Notes under the pieces: generated by a model | Databases searched by the model: none | What the model saw: the letters and a program-made list of their open reading frames with translations, nothing else | Told to the model about the DNA's origin: nothing | Translations under genes and position numbers: made by a program | Part shown: one piece after another, positions 1 to 15,271 of the stretch | Position numbering within the stretch: the stretch's first letter is position 1 | How the letters are laid out: the number at the start of each line of letters is the position of its first letter | Origin: Rhipicephalus microplus | Lineage: Eukaryota > Arthropoda > Arachnida > Ixodida > Ixodidae | Length of the DNA stretch: 64,000 nucleotides | Reading direction: 5' to 3' | Assembly: GCF_043290135.1 (NCBI RefSeq) | Contig: NC_134702.1 | Location: 78,810,317 to 78,874,316 of the forward strand

Positions 1-1147
1 GTGCAGTATAGTATATTCTCGATCATTCGCGCGCGCGCGTGCGTGCGTGCCTCGTATTCGCAAGCGCCGAGCGGCGCGGCAGGCACATTATGGGCATCGC
101 ATATCTCCGAGCGAGCCAAGACAATCCGCTCACCCTCTCCGCTTTGTCCTTCGCCTCACTCCACGGCGTTTTTTTTTTTTCGCATACGTACGAAGACCGG
201 TCTCACACGCGAGGAGAAGGTGGTGAAGCTTGGAAATCGCTATACGTGGCCGGGGGGCAACAATTATAATCGATCCTCGATCGAGAGCCCAATCCGGTGG
301 TTCTCGCGAACCGATAGTGGTATAGAACGCGCCGAAAGCTGTAGGGTTTATACCGGTCGCGATGTTCGTGTCGGTCCAGACTTCTTAATGACCCGCTGAT
401 AAGATGAACGACGGAGCTGCTTTGTCGGCAGCCACTGTGGGGCTTCCATGCCGGAAGAAACGTTTCTCGTCTTCACGCGCAAGGATTTTCGCAGCACCGA
501 AGGCAGGCGTGACACAGAGGCGTATGTACACTTCGGTCAAAGTGTCTATCGGAAGTATTCTTCTATTCTTATGAGCTAAGGGGAAAGCCAAGATGCCTCA
601 TAAAACGCCAGGCCTGCGCGGAAGGCGCAGCACAGTCACAGCGAAAGCTAGAAGAGCGGCATTTCAGAGCCTTTTCTAAACACTCATTGGGTAACTGATG
701 CAAGCACACTTGCTTGATGCCCACTACGACATTATTAATAAAAATTTTGGAGTAGTAGGCCGGCATTTGCTCTGCTATTTTACATCGTTCTTCTGCCATT
801 CATCTGCAAATTTTTTTTCACTTAAATGAAGTTGTTTATCTCTCTCTCTCCCTAAGAAGCGTGGTATCCGATAAATTATTGCAAGGAATTTTGTGCCAAT
901 TGTTCAAGAAGTGGCTGACGACGATGAGGAATTATGCCTGAAGTGGATATGCGCCTCAGTTGATGGCTGAACAAAAAGAAGCTTTTGTAATGCGTTGGAG
1001 CATTGGACGACCCACTCGTTACTCTTTTCGCATTTTGCGACGACTGCGTGTTCTTTCGCTGTTTTAAAAGGCTTTATAAGTCGCATTATGGTGATTGCTT
1101 TCCCGACATGAAGCCTGTCTAAGGCAAGTTTGCCAACAAGTCCCAAG
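1..1147. other. No recognisable gene; short GC alternating tract
   Basis: I see no exon or repeat family that I recognise here. Positions 28-50 are a purine-pyrimidine alternating CG/TG tract of the kind that can adopt Z-DNA. The open frames across 1-400 are not supported by any motif and look like chance frames in GC-rich DNA. Confidence 0.5.
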
Positions 1148-1240
1148 CACCGGCGTAGCTCAGTGGTAGAATACTGGGCTGGCACCCATGGTGGACCTCG
1201 GCTCGAGCTCCACTGTGGCACTGGTACTAAGGTTTTTCGT
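1148..1240 (+). repeat. tRNA-derived SINE head (Ala-like), diverged
   Basis: An A box (TAGCTCAGTGGTAGAA, about 1156-1171) is followed at tRNA-like spacing by a B-box-like GGCTCGAGCTCC (about 1199-1210) and a T5 run at 1233-1237 that could stop RNA polymerase III. The middle resembles a tRNA-Ala(GGC) anticodon arm, but pairing is imperfect and the B box has lost the canonical TTCGA. I read it as an old SINE or tRNA pseudogene, not a working tRNA. The following 60 bases probably belong to the same element but I cannot set its end. Confidence 0.5.
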
Positions 1241-1479
1241 TTAAATGCACGCGATGTGGTTACAAACATCGGCGGTGGCGGCGGACAACTACGGCGCTAT
1301 GCGTGACCCGAGTTGTGTTCTCATAACAGTTTTCTCTGTAAAGCGATAAACGTGACCACGAACACGAGCGGTGCAAAAGAAGCGCCATCATGTGATGACA
1401 TCAGAGATTGCTAAAATATGTGACGTCAGCCCGACGTGCCAATGCCGTCATTGTGATGCCAATTCCCTTACGAAAACGC

Positions 1480-1735
1480 CATACATGGCCCATATATAAG
1501 TTATATCTGGCCATATATAAGTATATATGGCAGCATATGTGGCCACATATAAGCATATATGGCAGCATATGTGGCCACATATAAGCATATATGGATGTAT
1601 ATCTGGCGGAGTCGGTTCATGTATGGGGTTATATACGGCCATATATGACGCGGTTGGCCCATATAAGGAGTCAAATCCGGCCAAATAAGGCACGGCCACA
1701 CCATATATAACATATCAAGTGGATCCTTATATGTG
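1480..1735. repeat. ATATGG/CCATAT palindromic minisatellite, copy 1
   Basis: AT-rich segment made of short CATATATGG and GGCCATATA blocks. It includes a 32-bp unit repeated in tandem at 1529-1560 and 1561-1592 with a GTGGCCAC palindrome inside each. The same vocabulary recurs at 8585-8850, so this is a family and not isolated low complexity. Frames across it on the minus strand (rich in Tyr, Ile, Pro) follow from the repeat. Confidence 0.7.
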
Positions 1736-6267
<4,532 letters not shown>

Positions 6268-6918
6268 TAATTACTGAGTTGCGCGAAAAAATTGAAATAC
6301 AAAAGAAAGACACCTAGACGCAGCACATACTGACAACTGAAACATTGTTGGAGAAAACAGACATACGTATATATGTGGTTACGAGAACACGTGCGGTGAA
6401 AGAAAAGGATTAGATGAGCAGACAGATTGTATAAATGATGCGCTTCCAGGAAAGCTACCTCAGTAGCAAGCAACATAAGTGAGAGTTACGTGACACATGA
6501 ATCCCCAGCTTTGTTTATGAAATACGCCTCTCCGATTTCCCGCGCTATACCGTGTCACTGAATTTAGCTTAAACTACCGTATTCCAAACAAGGGCGCGCA
6601 GCCACACTCTCTACAATATGATGATTGGTTAAAGAATGGTTGTTAATTCCTTTAGAGAAGCTTTGTGATGTACAATTATATAAATAAATTCTAAATAATA
6701 CTTCCCGCACGACTGCGCAGTGCCGTCCACCACACGATGTCCAAACTGTGAAAGAAAATGATCAGATGTCTGCTCATCTAATCATTTTTTTTCCACCTCA
6801 CGTGTTGTCGTAACCGCATACATATGTCTGTTTTCTTCAATAAAGTTTCAGTTGTTAGTGTGCGCTGTGTCCAGGTGTCTTCCTTTCGCACTTCAAATTT
6901 TTTCGCGCAACTAAGTTA
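6268..6918. repeat. Diverged inverted-repeat pair (foldback or two opposed copies)
   Basis: 6268-6425 and 6768-6918 are reverse complements at clearly recognisable but imperfect identity. Shared blocks, in the orientation of the right arm, include CTGCTCATCTAATC, CACGTGTT.TCGTAACC, TATGTCTGTTTTCT, AGTTTCAGTTGT and TTTTTTCGCGCAACT. The right arm contains AATAAAG, suggesting the 3' end of a retroelement, so this could be two separate insertions of one tail in opposite directions. The roughly 340-bp spacer has no recognised content. Confidence 0.7.
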
Positions 6919-7747
6919 AGATGAAGTACCAACTCGCCCAGCAGAACGTGCTTCTCAATATAATGTGTGTAAAATGTTTTAGAACTTTATGCACCCACTA
7001 CGCAGTCGTGAGGAAATACGTGCAGTAACCAGTGTGCCTTTTGTAATGGTTGGCTGTCTTTAGACCGCGAAGTCACGTTGGTAATAACGTGTTGTGATGC
7101 TTGATGACAATGCACGCTTGTATCATGCAATATAGCTGCGATATTAAATGTTGTGTTGTGAAACCTGCATGCAGGATACATGTATTTATTAAGCATGGCA
7201 GCTATTTTCCTTGCATTTACAACAAGAGGAAGTTATTCATGCCTTATTTCCAAGCAGATGCATAGCTGTGTTGTAGAGCACTTGCATGCCATGCAAATTG
7301 CCTGCATGATTTCGATCATCACTCAAACCCGAAAATTTATAATATTTGTTTTATTTGCATTCTCTCAATTTTCGATCATTGACAAGACGATTTTTCACGG
7401 AGAGCCACCGATGCCTACACCGGAATTTCTGCAGAATGAGCTCTTTACCACTGTTACGTTAATGATGCATTATTGGCAAAATGGAAAGCGGATTACGTTT
7501 ACAAAGTACATTTTTAGTGTCCCGTTGGCAAGAAATATTGTTAAATGCCTCCGTTCCCACGCGCACAGAGACCTATAGACACCAGTTTTAGCAGTCGTTC
7601 TATAGGTCATTAGTCACAATACTTGTGCATAACAAGCTTGCATACCAATCACTTTCGACCGAACTCCTTAAAAGTTGATTATCAACTCATTTAAGTTATT
7701 CAATGCACACGCAGTTCATACGGTCAATAGCAAGTCAATAGTTCGTT
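6919..7747. other. No recognised gene
   Basis: A 132-codon open frame at 7180-7578 starts with a hydrophobic stretch but shows no domain I recognise and no visible splice or codon signal. It is left uncalled. Confidence 0.45.
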
Positions 7748-8253
7748 TTGACTGACTATGGACGCTCCATTGACACGAGAAAAGTTTTAAACATAACACA
7801 CTGTGAAAAATATCTTTACGAAACTCAAATTGGGTTCTTTTATGCTATTTATTTTTGTCAAGTCGGAATCGATAAAGCGGAATATTTACTTGCACCGTAC
7901 TATGTCTCAGACCGTGTTGACCATAGGTTCAAGATAAGAATAATCGCATGCAAGACTGACGTGTTTAAAAATGATTTTTTACAAAAAAAAATTACAAGAT
8001 GGAACCAGCTGCCTTCTAGCATTGCCTCTACACTCCCAAATATTTGTTTTATTTCATGTTAGAATTGTTCCGATTTATATGTTAGAACATGTTCCGATTT
8101 ATATATGAATTTCTCTTGCAGATTGTGATTCAGGTGACTTTGATTATTTGTTTGGCTGACTGTATTTTTTGTATTCTACTTTTCGTAAATGCTCCCCCAA
8201 TGTAATGCCAATTGGTGCTGTGGGTAATGAAATAAATAGATAAATAAAAAAGT
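7748..8253 (+). pseudogene. CR1/L2-like LINE, C-terminus of reverse transcriptase ORF plus 3' UTR
   Basis: The 104-codon frame 7748-8062 ends with a segment of the type DVFKNDFLQKKITRWNQLP. This matches the usual C-terminal signature of CR1/L2/Jockey-type ORF2 proteins, a basic-aromatic run followed by W-N-x-L-P. The preceding DHRFKIR block is also typical. The sequence then runs into a 3' UTR with CCAATGTAATGCC...GGTGCTGTGGGTAATGAAATAAATAG, and the (AAATA)-rich end near 8253 fits the tail of such elements. No catalytic reverse transcriptase motif is present upstream, so this is a 5'-truncated dead copy. The tail resembles the ones at 21330-21543 and 26416-26701. Confidence 0.6.
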
Positions 8254-8584
8254 GTCGATAAGTAAGCAATAAATTCAAGCACAAAGAATGTATCTCTTCA
8301 GGAAAAGTGGACCAACAGTGACATGTGCCCACCACAAACTTTAAATATGAGTCCAAGTTACATTCTAGCAAATTGTTGTTGAGAATAACTTGAGATATAT
8401 TGACGATAACTTAATTGAACAAGAATGTTCTGGGGTACGTACTGCCTTTGTTTTGGAGATGATAGTGACTGCATGCAGACCTTTCAACAAACAGGTATAT
8501 TTCTAGCTGAAGAATGATTTGAGCAGCTATATTTTTTGCCGGTGACACAGGCTGAACTAATATAGATGAATCATTTGAATGGCT
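8254..8584. other. No recognised feature
   Basis: AT-rich, no repeat family or coding signal seen. Confidence 0.5.
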
Positions 8585-8850
8585 TTATATAAAGGTATCC
8601 ATATAAGGCCATATATGAAAGCATCCATATAAGACCTTATATGGATGCTTCTATATATAGCCATATATGGCCATATACAGCAACACCCATATATGGGGAT
8701 ATAAGGCCCATATATGGCTATATCAGGACTTGGACATATCAGTTTATATACGGCCCATATATGGGGATTCCATATATGGGCCAGATATGCCCAATTCCTG
8801 ATGTAGCCATATATGGGGGTTTTTATATAAGTCCATATATAGGATTTTTG
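8585..8850. repeat. ATATGG/CCATAT palindromic minisatellite, copy 2, with eight CArG-type decamers
   Basis: Related to the 1480-1735 repeat. It contains eight exact CC(A/T)6GG decamers starting at 8599, 8635, 8661, 8687, 8708, 8755, 8770 and 8807. Also present is a 15-bp perfect inverted repeat, 8619-8633 against 8636-8650 with a 2-base centre. CC(A/T)6GG is the consensus bound by SRF-type MADS proteins, but here the motif follows from the repeat vocabulary, so regulatory function is only a possibility. Confidence 0.8.
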
Positions 8851-9940
8851 TAAGGGTTAAAATAATGTCACTTATAATGACGACATCATCGCATGACATC
8901 GCCGCTTGGTCCCCGGTGAGCCAATCATGAAGGCACTTGAAGGTCAAAAAGCTTTGAAAAAAAAAGGAGGGGGGGGGTAGTAATCAATCGACCCAGAATA
9001 AAAATAAAAAGATGCATTGCGCGTTCGATTCACATTTGGAGAATGCATAAGGTACCGTATGAGGTTTGAATTTGAAACTGTGGCACAGATACAACAAAAA
9101 GACACACATGTTTTTAGAGCTGGTGATACAGAGAAAAGGATAGAAACGGGGAGTTAACCAGATGGTCTGAGTAAGAACTTTAGGATCTACTTCAGCATCT
9201 ATACATCTACAAAATGCGACATGTTTCCTACAATTGGGAACGGTGCTTGAAAGATAATGGAGTAGACAGAGACATGGGGGATAGAGAGATGAAGCTCAGG
9301 CAAACCGCCTCATTCGGTCACTGATGCAGAAAAAAGTCATTGCACAATATAATTCGTCGACAGCAGCAAGCACAAGTTCAAGCTGTATACAGCCACTTGT
9401 GCAAATCGACGGTCATTTAAAGCCGCAGAAGTAGCTTTTTATACAGCCTGGTACTCTTTGTGGCAATGGTGACAACACGAAGTCGCATACTTCTTATCCA
9501 GCACGCCCGCACGAAACACGCATAACTGAAAGGCGCAAGCACACGGTATAAAGGAGATGGACGGTCTCGTGTTCCTCAATTACTTTCCAGAAGGCTACTT
9601 CTTCTCACATAAATGTTACACAAGTCGAAGAAACAAAACGCATTATATAGGCCCAAGTTAAGTAGTGGCTGCAGGCTGTGTTGCGCGTAGCGCAGGTAAA
9701 CGGTGGCCTATTAGAGTTACTTCCAGAATGAGACGCCAAGAGAAGAGTAGCGCTGTTGATGGCGGCAGTGAAGAAGGGGGTGCGGAAGAATGAATAATTT
9801 TGCAGGCGTGAGATGGAGTCCCCTGACGTAATGCAGTGATAACTGTGGATTACTTGGGGAATATAACATTCACGTTACTGTGTACGTGAATAAGTTGATA
9901 GTCCTGATCATGAAAGACGACTATAAAAAGTGCACTACTT
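8851..9940. other. No recognised gene
   Basis: Unique-looking sequence with an A/G homopolymer patch near 8957-8978. I see no supported coding or RNA feature. Confidence 0.45.
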
Positions 9941-9985
9941 CTACTACTACTGCTACTACTACTACTACTACTACTACTACCTCTA

Positions 9986-10047
<62 letters not shown>
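9941..10047. repeat. Compound (CTA)n-(AAT)n microsatellite
   Basis: (CTA)n at about 9941-9980 joins (AAT)n at about 9987-10047. It creates poly-Thr/poly-Ile and poly-Ser/poly-Tyr frames that are not genes. Confidence 0.97.
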
Positions 10048-10048
<1 letters not shown>

Positions 10049-11699
10049 ATGCGAATCATAGCGAAGCTGCAGCCAAACGGGTTTGACTTCAAGTGTCGGC
10101 TTTCAACTAAATTCACGGCAGAGAGAACGTGACCGTTCTCTTGTAAAACTACTTTTCAGGTTTCTATGAAATGCGCCTTCCGGCAGGGCTGCGGATACGG
10201 AAGGGTAGGTGGTAGAACAAGCAGGACCAGCTAGGACGACCATGCCTAAAGTGTACATCAGTTGTTAATACGCTAGCAGTTAAAGTTATTGGTCCCTTCT
10301 AAGTAGTTCGTATTGTTAAGCTTTCATACCATATAGCATTCGCACGACAGCGGGAACTTAAGAAATCATTCGTTGTAAGGACAATTTCGTTGTGCGCGCG
10401 TACGTTGTAGAGGAGTTTGACTGTATATTCGCTGTTCAATGCATATTTCCGTCTTGCCTCTCCGTAAGTCCGGCCGCCTTATGCATATCGTATGTCTCTC
10501 CGAAACGCACGCGCTCGACAGAAAAGAATCACAACTCTCGCCTCACTCGGCAAGAACAATAAAGAAATTAGCGCGTGTCCTCATACTCGAGCGCCAACCT
10601 TTTGTTTTGCCTTGTTTGCAGTTTCCGACACGGCACCGACAGCACCCACTACCCCGACACGGCCTTGACCGCAATTTTCGCCAAGCCCCTCCGTGGCTCA
10701 GGCCTCGCCGGCATGTCCCCTTCCGCAACCGAAACACGCGGGGCCGTTGCACGTCGCGTCATCGGGACGCGAGTGCGGCCGGGCGCGCGCCATCGCTCAT
10801 TGCGAGGCGCGCCGTCAGTCACGTGACAGTGCCGCGACACGTGTCCCAGCTGCGACGCGCGACGACGCAGGCGTAGCGCACGTGTGCGTGTGTGCAAAGC
10901 TCGCCAAGCAGTACACTTCTGAAATTTAGGAAAAATAATAAATTTAAAAAAAAAGGGGGGGGGAGGCACTAGTGCTACCTAACCAGAAGGAAAAGCAGAA
11001 CTGTGCGGCCTTACTTTTTCCTCTTTATTAAAGACGATACTCTTTCTTGGGGACCTTCGACGCAAAAATTTTGGTCTGTCTGTCTGTACATTTGGCTGTT
11101 TGTCCACTTTTACCAGCACCGAGTACTCGAGACGGCCGACCTCATCCGCAGCGCCCACCAATGTTGCTCACGAATTAGCGTTCACACTTGTGCAATGGTC
11201 AATTAAGAAGCAATTATTGCGCATGTCTGGGACACTATAACAACACGTATATATTCTGCATGTGCGCCTTTTTCTACAAAAGGCATACATAAGTAATATT
11301 AAGGACCGTAGCGCTTCTCACGCTGCGTTGACCATGCGACGCTTGCACGAAAAGGCGAGTGTTTCCAACGCTTTGCTAAGAGGAGACGGTGGTGGCACCT
11401 ACCCGTCGCCTTGATTTCTACACCTTATCACCTGTGAGACGGGTGCGCACACTCGTCTCAGAGCCACGTGCTTCGTTTTCAAAAAAAAAAAAACTGCCAG
11501 ATGGCGCTCATATCTCACGTGTGACGTGACTTGATGCGCTCGTTTGCCTTCGCTGCACGCTCGAGGCACTCTAACGCAGCGCCTCCAGAATACCATTCAC
11601 CAATTTTCTTGCGCAGAACATCAAATAAATGTTTCGTCCACTCTCTCCCCACGCAAGACTATCGTCTTTCGACGATGTCTGCACATTAACATGCAGATA
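10048..11699. other. GC-rich island and flanks, function unknown
   Basis: About 10600-10900 is markedly GC- and CpG-rich compared with its neighbours. It carries overlapping frames on both strands, none with a recognisable domain. It could be a promoter-proximal island or part of an unrecognised repeat. A poly(A)/poly(G) junction lies at about 10945-10962, a common mark at the 3' end of a retroposed sequence. The rest holds nothing I can name. Confidence 0.35.
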
Positions 11700-11948
11700 C
11701 GGGGCCAATTTTTTTTTTCTATTTCTTCCTCGCCATTTTTCTATCTCTTTACGTCTCTGTTTCGTTCTAAAGCTTTCATTATTTCTCTATCTATTTCTGT
11801 CTCATTCTCGTCCTTCTCTTTTCGTCTCGCCCTCATCTTTCTCTGCGTTCTCGTTCTCGTTTCTCTTTCTTCCCTTTCTCTCTCTCTGTTCCTCCATTTA
11901 TTTCCCCCCTTTTCTTTGTATCTCTTTCCCTCTCTTTCTGTCTTGCTG
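11700..11948. repeat. Pyrimidine-rich (TCTTT-type) tract
   Basis: About 245 bases of almost pure C/T on the plus strand, ending directly at a SINE. It may be the degenerate (CT)n tail of a LINE or an expanded microsatellite. The Ser/Phe/Leu-rich frames across it are artefacts. Confidence 0.75.
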
Positions 11949-12208
11949 CCCCGCCGCGGTGGTCGAGTGGCTAAGATACTCGGCTGCTCACCCGCATGCT
12001 GCAGGTCGAGGAAGCGCAGATCCCGGCTGCAGCGGCTGTATTTTCGATGGAGGTGAAAATGCTGTAGGCTCGTGAGCTCAAATTCGGGAGCACGTCAAAG
12101 AACCCCAGATGGTCGAAATTTCCGGAGCCCTCTACTACGGCGTCTCTCATGATAATACGATGGTTTTGGGACGTTAAACCCAACATATCAATCAATCAAT
12201 CAATTTAT
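11949..12208 (+). mobile_element. Ruka-type tRNA-derived SINE, near full length
   Basis: Starts CCCCGCCGCGGTGGTCGAGTGG (A-box region), followed by GCTGCAGCGGCTG, the AAAGAACCCCAGATGGTCGA block, CCCTCTACTACGGCGTCTCTC, GGTTTTGGGACGTTAAAC and an (ATCA)n tail at about 12186-12204. A short insertion disrupts the anticodon/variable region. I could not find a convincing target-site duplication. Confidence 0.88.
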
Positions 12209-12330
12209 TTAACAACTTATTACTTGCGAGGAAGCCAGCAGCACAGTCTCGATGACAGCTCATTAGGTAGTTCCCAGGATCTTTAGTTTCATAAGGAACA
12301 CAGAAATCGCTTACCCTTGCAGCGCACTGC
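12209..12330. other. No recognised feature
   Basis: Short unique spacer between the SINE tail and the GC-rich block that follows. Confidence 0.5.
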
Positions 12331-12700
12331 ACGCTATTGAAACGCCAACCGGGCGCGCATCTGCACCCAGCAGTACGTGGTGCTTGGTCGGACGCGCCCG
12401 CGCGCTGTTGCCGCTAAGCGATTGCGTGGCCTGGCGCGTCGCTGCACGCGCGAGGCCCCAATAGAGGCCACGGTAATGAAGAGCGGGCACTCGGCTGCCG
12501 CCCTGCGATTGTGTGGTCCGAAAGCCACCACCGCCGCCGCAGGCTGCACCCCCCGCCTGCGTTGCACGTCGACTCGCCCGGCGTGGATCGAGTGTCGGTG
12601 GTGGACACGCACGATGACCCCGGTACTCGTCTGCGTGCTCGTGCTCGAACCACAAACCAGCCACAGATAACCACAACAACGTCTTACGCACGTCGAAACT
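12331..12700. other. GC-rich block of unknown nature
   Basis: CpG-rich, with overlapping open frames in four or more frames (the longest is 134 codons, minus strand). They encode Arg/Ala/Gly-rich low-complexity proteins with no recognised domain. Multi-frame openness is expected from GC-rich DNA, so no CDS is called. Confidence 0.4.
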
Positions 12701-14990
12701 GTAAACATTATATCACGAAAACTACTCGTTACGACCACACAGCTGCAGACGTGTTGCCCCAGTAAGTGACACTTTACTCGAGCGTGAGTCGATAGTATAC
12801 AAGCGGCGGACTCCGTGAGATCTTCTAGAAGTAAGCTTTAGCGAATTTTGCGAAGCTTTAGCGAAGAGCTTTAGCGAATTTCGAAGTAAAATGACCAGAT
12901 GTTGCTGGCGTTCAAGGCTTCATGGAAAATTTTCTAGCAATAGAAGGAGATCAGCTAGTATTGAACAGTGCACTAACTATCTCTCAGCAGTAGTTTCCGC
13001 AACCCATAAGCAATCACGGCTCTGCGACGTTGGGTGGGGTCGGGGTAAAGGGAAGTCAAAGAAGATAAAGAAAAGGAGACGTCACTTTCTCGAGCAATTA
13101 ACACCCGCAATACCGAGCGTTAGGACGAGTTACCTACAGTCTCCGCTAGGCAAACCAATGGGTGCCTGGCGGCACTGAGTATGGAACTTGTTACACACCG
13201 ATATCCCGTAATGGGGACAGACGCTTTGGCCACTGGGCCACTGCTGCGGTTTTCTCGTGTAGGACACGCACCACAACTACACGGTTTGGACCAACGGGGT
13301 ACATAGAGAAAGGAAGTTGTTTGTACTACTTTGTCGGGCGGGGTAGGACATAGAGTTAGGGGGAGGGGGAGCTCCTGTCTGCTTATATATAGACTGAGAC
13401 AACGCTTTTGACAGAATCATTGCACTGACGAAAGCCACAATTACACAAAGACCACCCCTTCGCCGTTCACTCGCCCGCAACCTTCAGCAACGATAATACA
13501 ATGGTGTTGCGTTAGCTTGAGGCAAGGAAAGCGTTTTTCGGTTGACGTACGTCTACAGCTCCGTGCCATCGGCTTAGTCTTTAACGTTCAAGGACGTGCA
13601 GAGTTAAGAACACCTACTTCCTTCCAGGAATGAAGCTCGCTGACGAAAGACGAGTGCTTTAAAATCTCTTTTGCGCACGACACGCACCCGATGTTCCATC
13701 TCACTGCGTAGTTCCGGTAATTTAAGCAGGACGCGTAAACAGCTCGTTATCCCTCTGGTCGTCACCAAATTCGCGAGTCGAAGATTACATAGCACGACAA
13801 GACCGGAGGCTGCTTGCTTACTCATACACATGCCTTCAATGCTTTACTAGTCGAGAAGATGAGCCTGCATGCGCAAGTCATTTTTTTCGATAAGTACGGG
13901 TGATTAGGCAAAACCAGTTTGTTTAGTTAAGATCGAGTGCGTACGGACTCTTCTTCCATGGTTCTGACAAAACAAAAAGAAAAACGTGATTCTGCGAAAC
14001 AATCGGAGGTCGAGGCATACAGTCGAGTGAAGACAATGATGTAATATATACCGCGCGCATATTTATGAATACGTGCAGCACTGCCCTTCCTTTCCTCCAA
14101 ACTACAGACTATCCGCGTTATCCGGCAGGACGGCTCCTCCGACCCGTGAGCGACCCCGTCAGGTTGCCTTGAACGCCCCCCGACGGTGGACCAAAGACGC
14201 GGCGAGCGCTGCACCGATGCTTGCCCGAGAACGAGGCATATAGTTGCAATGGCTACTCTGAGCGGGACCCGATAGAAGCCGTTGAAAACCATTCGCGCTT
14301 TGCAGTTCCCGGTGCAACCGGCGCGCGCCTTCTTCGGCCGTAGCGGCCATTGTGAGCTTATAAATAACCGCACACGTTTTTGCCTGTTCCTATAACAAAT
14401 CTACTTGAAAACCATGTGCCTGTACCATTTATCAGAAATTAGCACCCCAGCTACTTTTAACAGTGCAACTGTTTTGGCTTTACGTTCTGCTGCATCATAT
14501 GACAAGAATTATATCATGCTCATGAACGGCCCGAACGCAAGCGATGATTCAACTTGACTGGCACGCACTTTCTTCGTCCTCTTCATTTTGGGATGGACCA
14601 TAAATAAAGTCTTTCGCTTTTGGCGATGTACGTTTGAGAAATGAGCATAATTACGGTACGGTTTTTTTCTGTACTGCCTAATGATTTGACGGATAATAAG
14701 GCCTATGGCCCGGACACTCATCGAGATCAACATGATGGATGCGCAAAGTAGCCGTAATGTTGGTGCCTTCTGAAGAAAATAAAAAAGAAGCGCAGAACAA
14801 ATAAACTGAAGACGAAGAAAAGAAAGCCGTAGGAACAGATAACAAACCTTACGCATTAAGACCACATTAGTTAATTAACACAAATCTAACTAGGGTGAGC
14901 TAATTGGGATCATAATGACTAAAACATTGCTAATAGTCTAGGTCCGCCACAAGCTCCACTGATGCCTAATTACGACATGCGGCAATGCTC
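12701..14990. other. No gene recognised; small tandem repeat
   Basis: 12834-12881 holds about three imperfect copies of AAGCTTTAGCGAA. A TATA-like TTATATATAGACTGAG lies near 13383 but no gene follows that I can recognise. The minus-strand frames at 13604-14373 have no motif. Confidence 0.4.
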
Positions 14991-15271
14991 AACCAACCAT
15001 GGTTGATGAATGATTAGTGGGGTTTAACGTCCCAAAACCACCATATGATTATAGGAGACGCCGTAGTAGAGGGCTCTGGAAATTTCGACCACCTGGGGTT
15101 CTTTAACGTACACCCAAATCTGAGTACACGAGCCTACCATGGTTGAGGGTTACCGTGTGATATACTTTATCTTATACAATACCCAGCGATCCTCTACCAA
15201 CCCTGAGGATTGCTGTGTGTTGTATGATATAGATTATATCACACGGCAATCATCAACAATGATCGGTTAGA
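14991..15271. repeat. Hairpin (foldback) element interrupted by a SINE
   Basis: 15144-15195 and 15206-15257 form a 52-bp stem, about 80 percent paired by eye, around a 10-base loop (TACCAACCCT). Pairing continues outward into the ACCATGGTTGA region. The hairpin's left arm has been split by a truncated SINE at 15007-15135. Short foldback MITEs and miRNA precursors both have this shape. Nothing here shows transcription. Confidence 0.65.
15007..15135 (-). mobile_element. Ruka-type SINE, 5'-truncated, antisense
   Basis: Reads GGGGTTTAACGTCCCAAAACC, then CGCCGTAGTAGAGGGCTC, AATTTCGACCACCTGGGGTT and GAGTACACGAGCC, which is the 3' half of the SINE on the minus strand. It is flanked by an 11-bp perfect target-site duplication, ACCATGGTTGA, at 14996-15006 and 15136-15146. 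This shows that the truncated form itself was inserted. Confidence 0.9.

Noticed and set aside
1448..1713. Minus-strand frames rich in Tyr, Ile, Pro and Trp
   Set aside because: They arise from the ATATGG minisatellite; two frames show the same repeated words.
11544..12075. 170- and 148-codon plus-strand frames, Ser/Phe/Leu-rich
   Set aside because: They cross the pyrimidine-rich tract and run into the SINE; the composition is explained by the tract.
13377..13400. TATA-like TTATATATAGAC as a gene promoter
   Set aside because: TATA-like strings are frequent in this AT-rich DNA and no recognisable exon follows.
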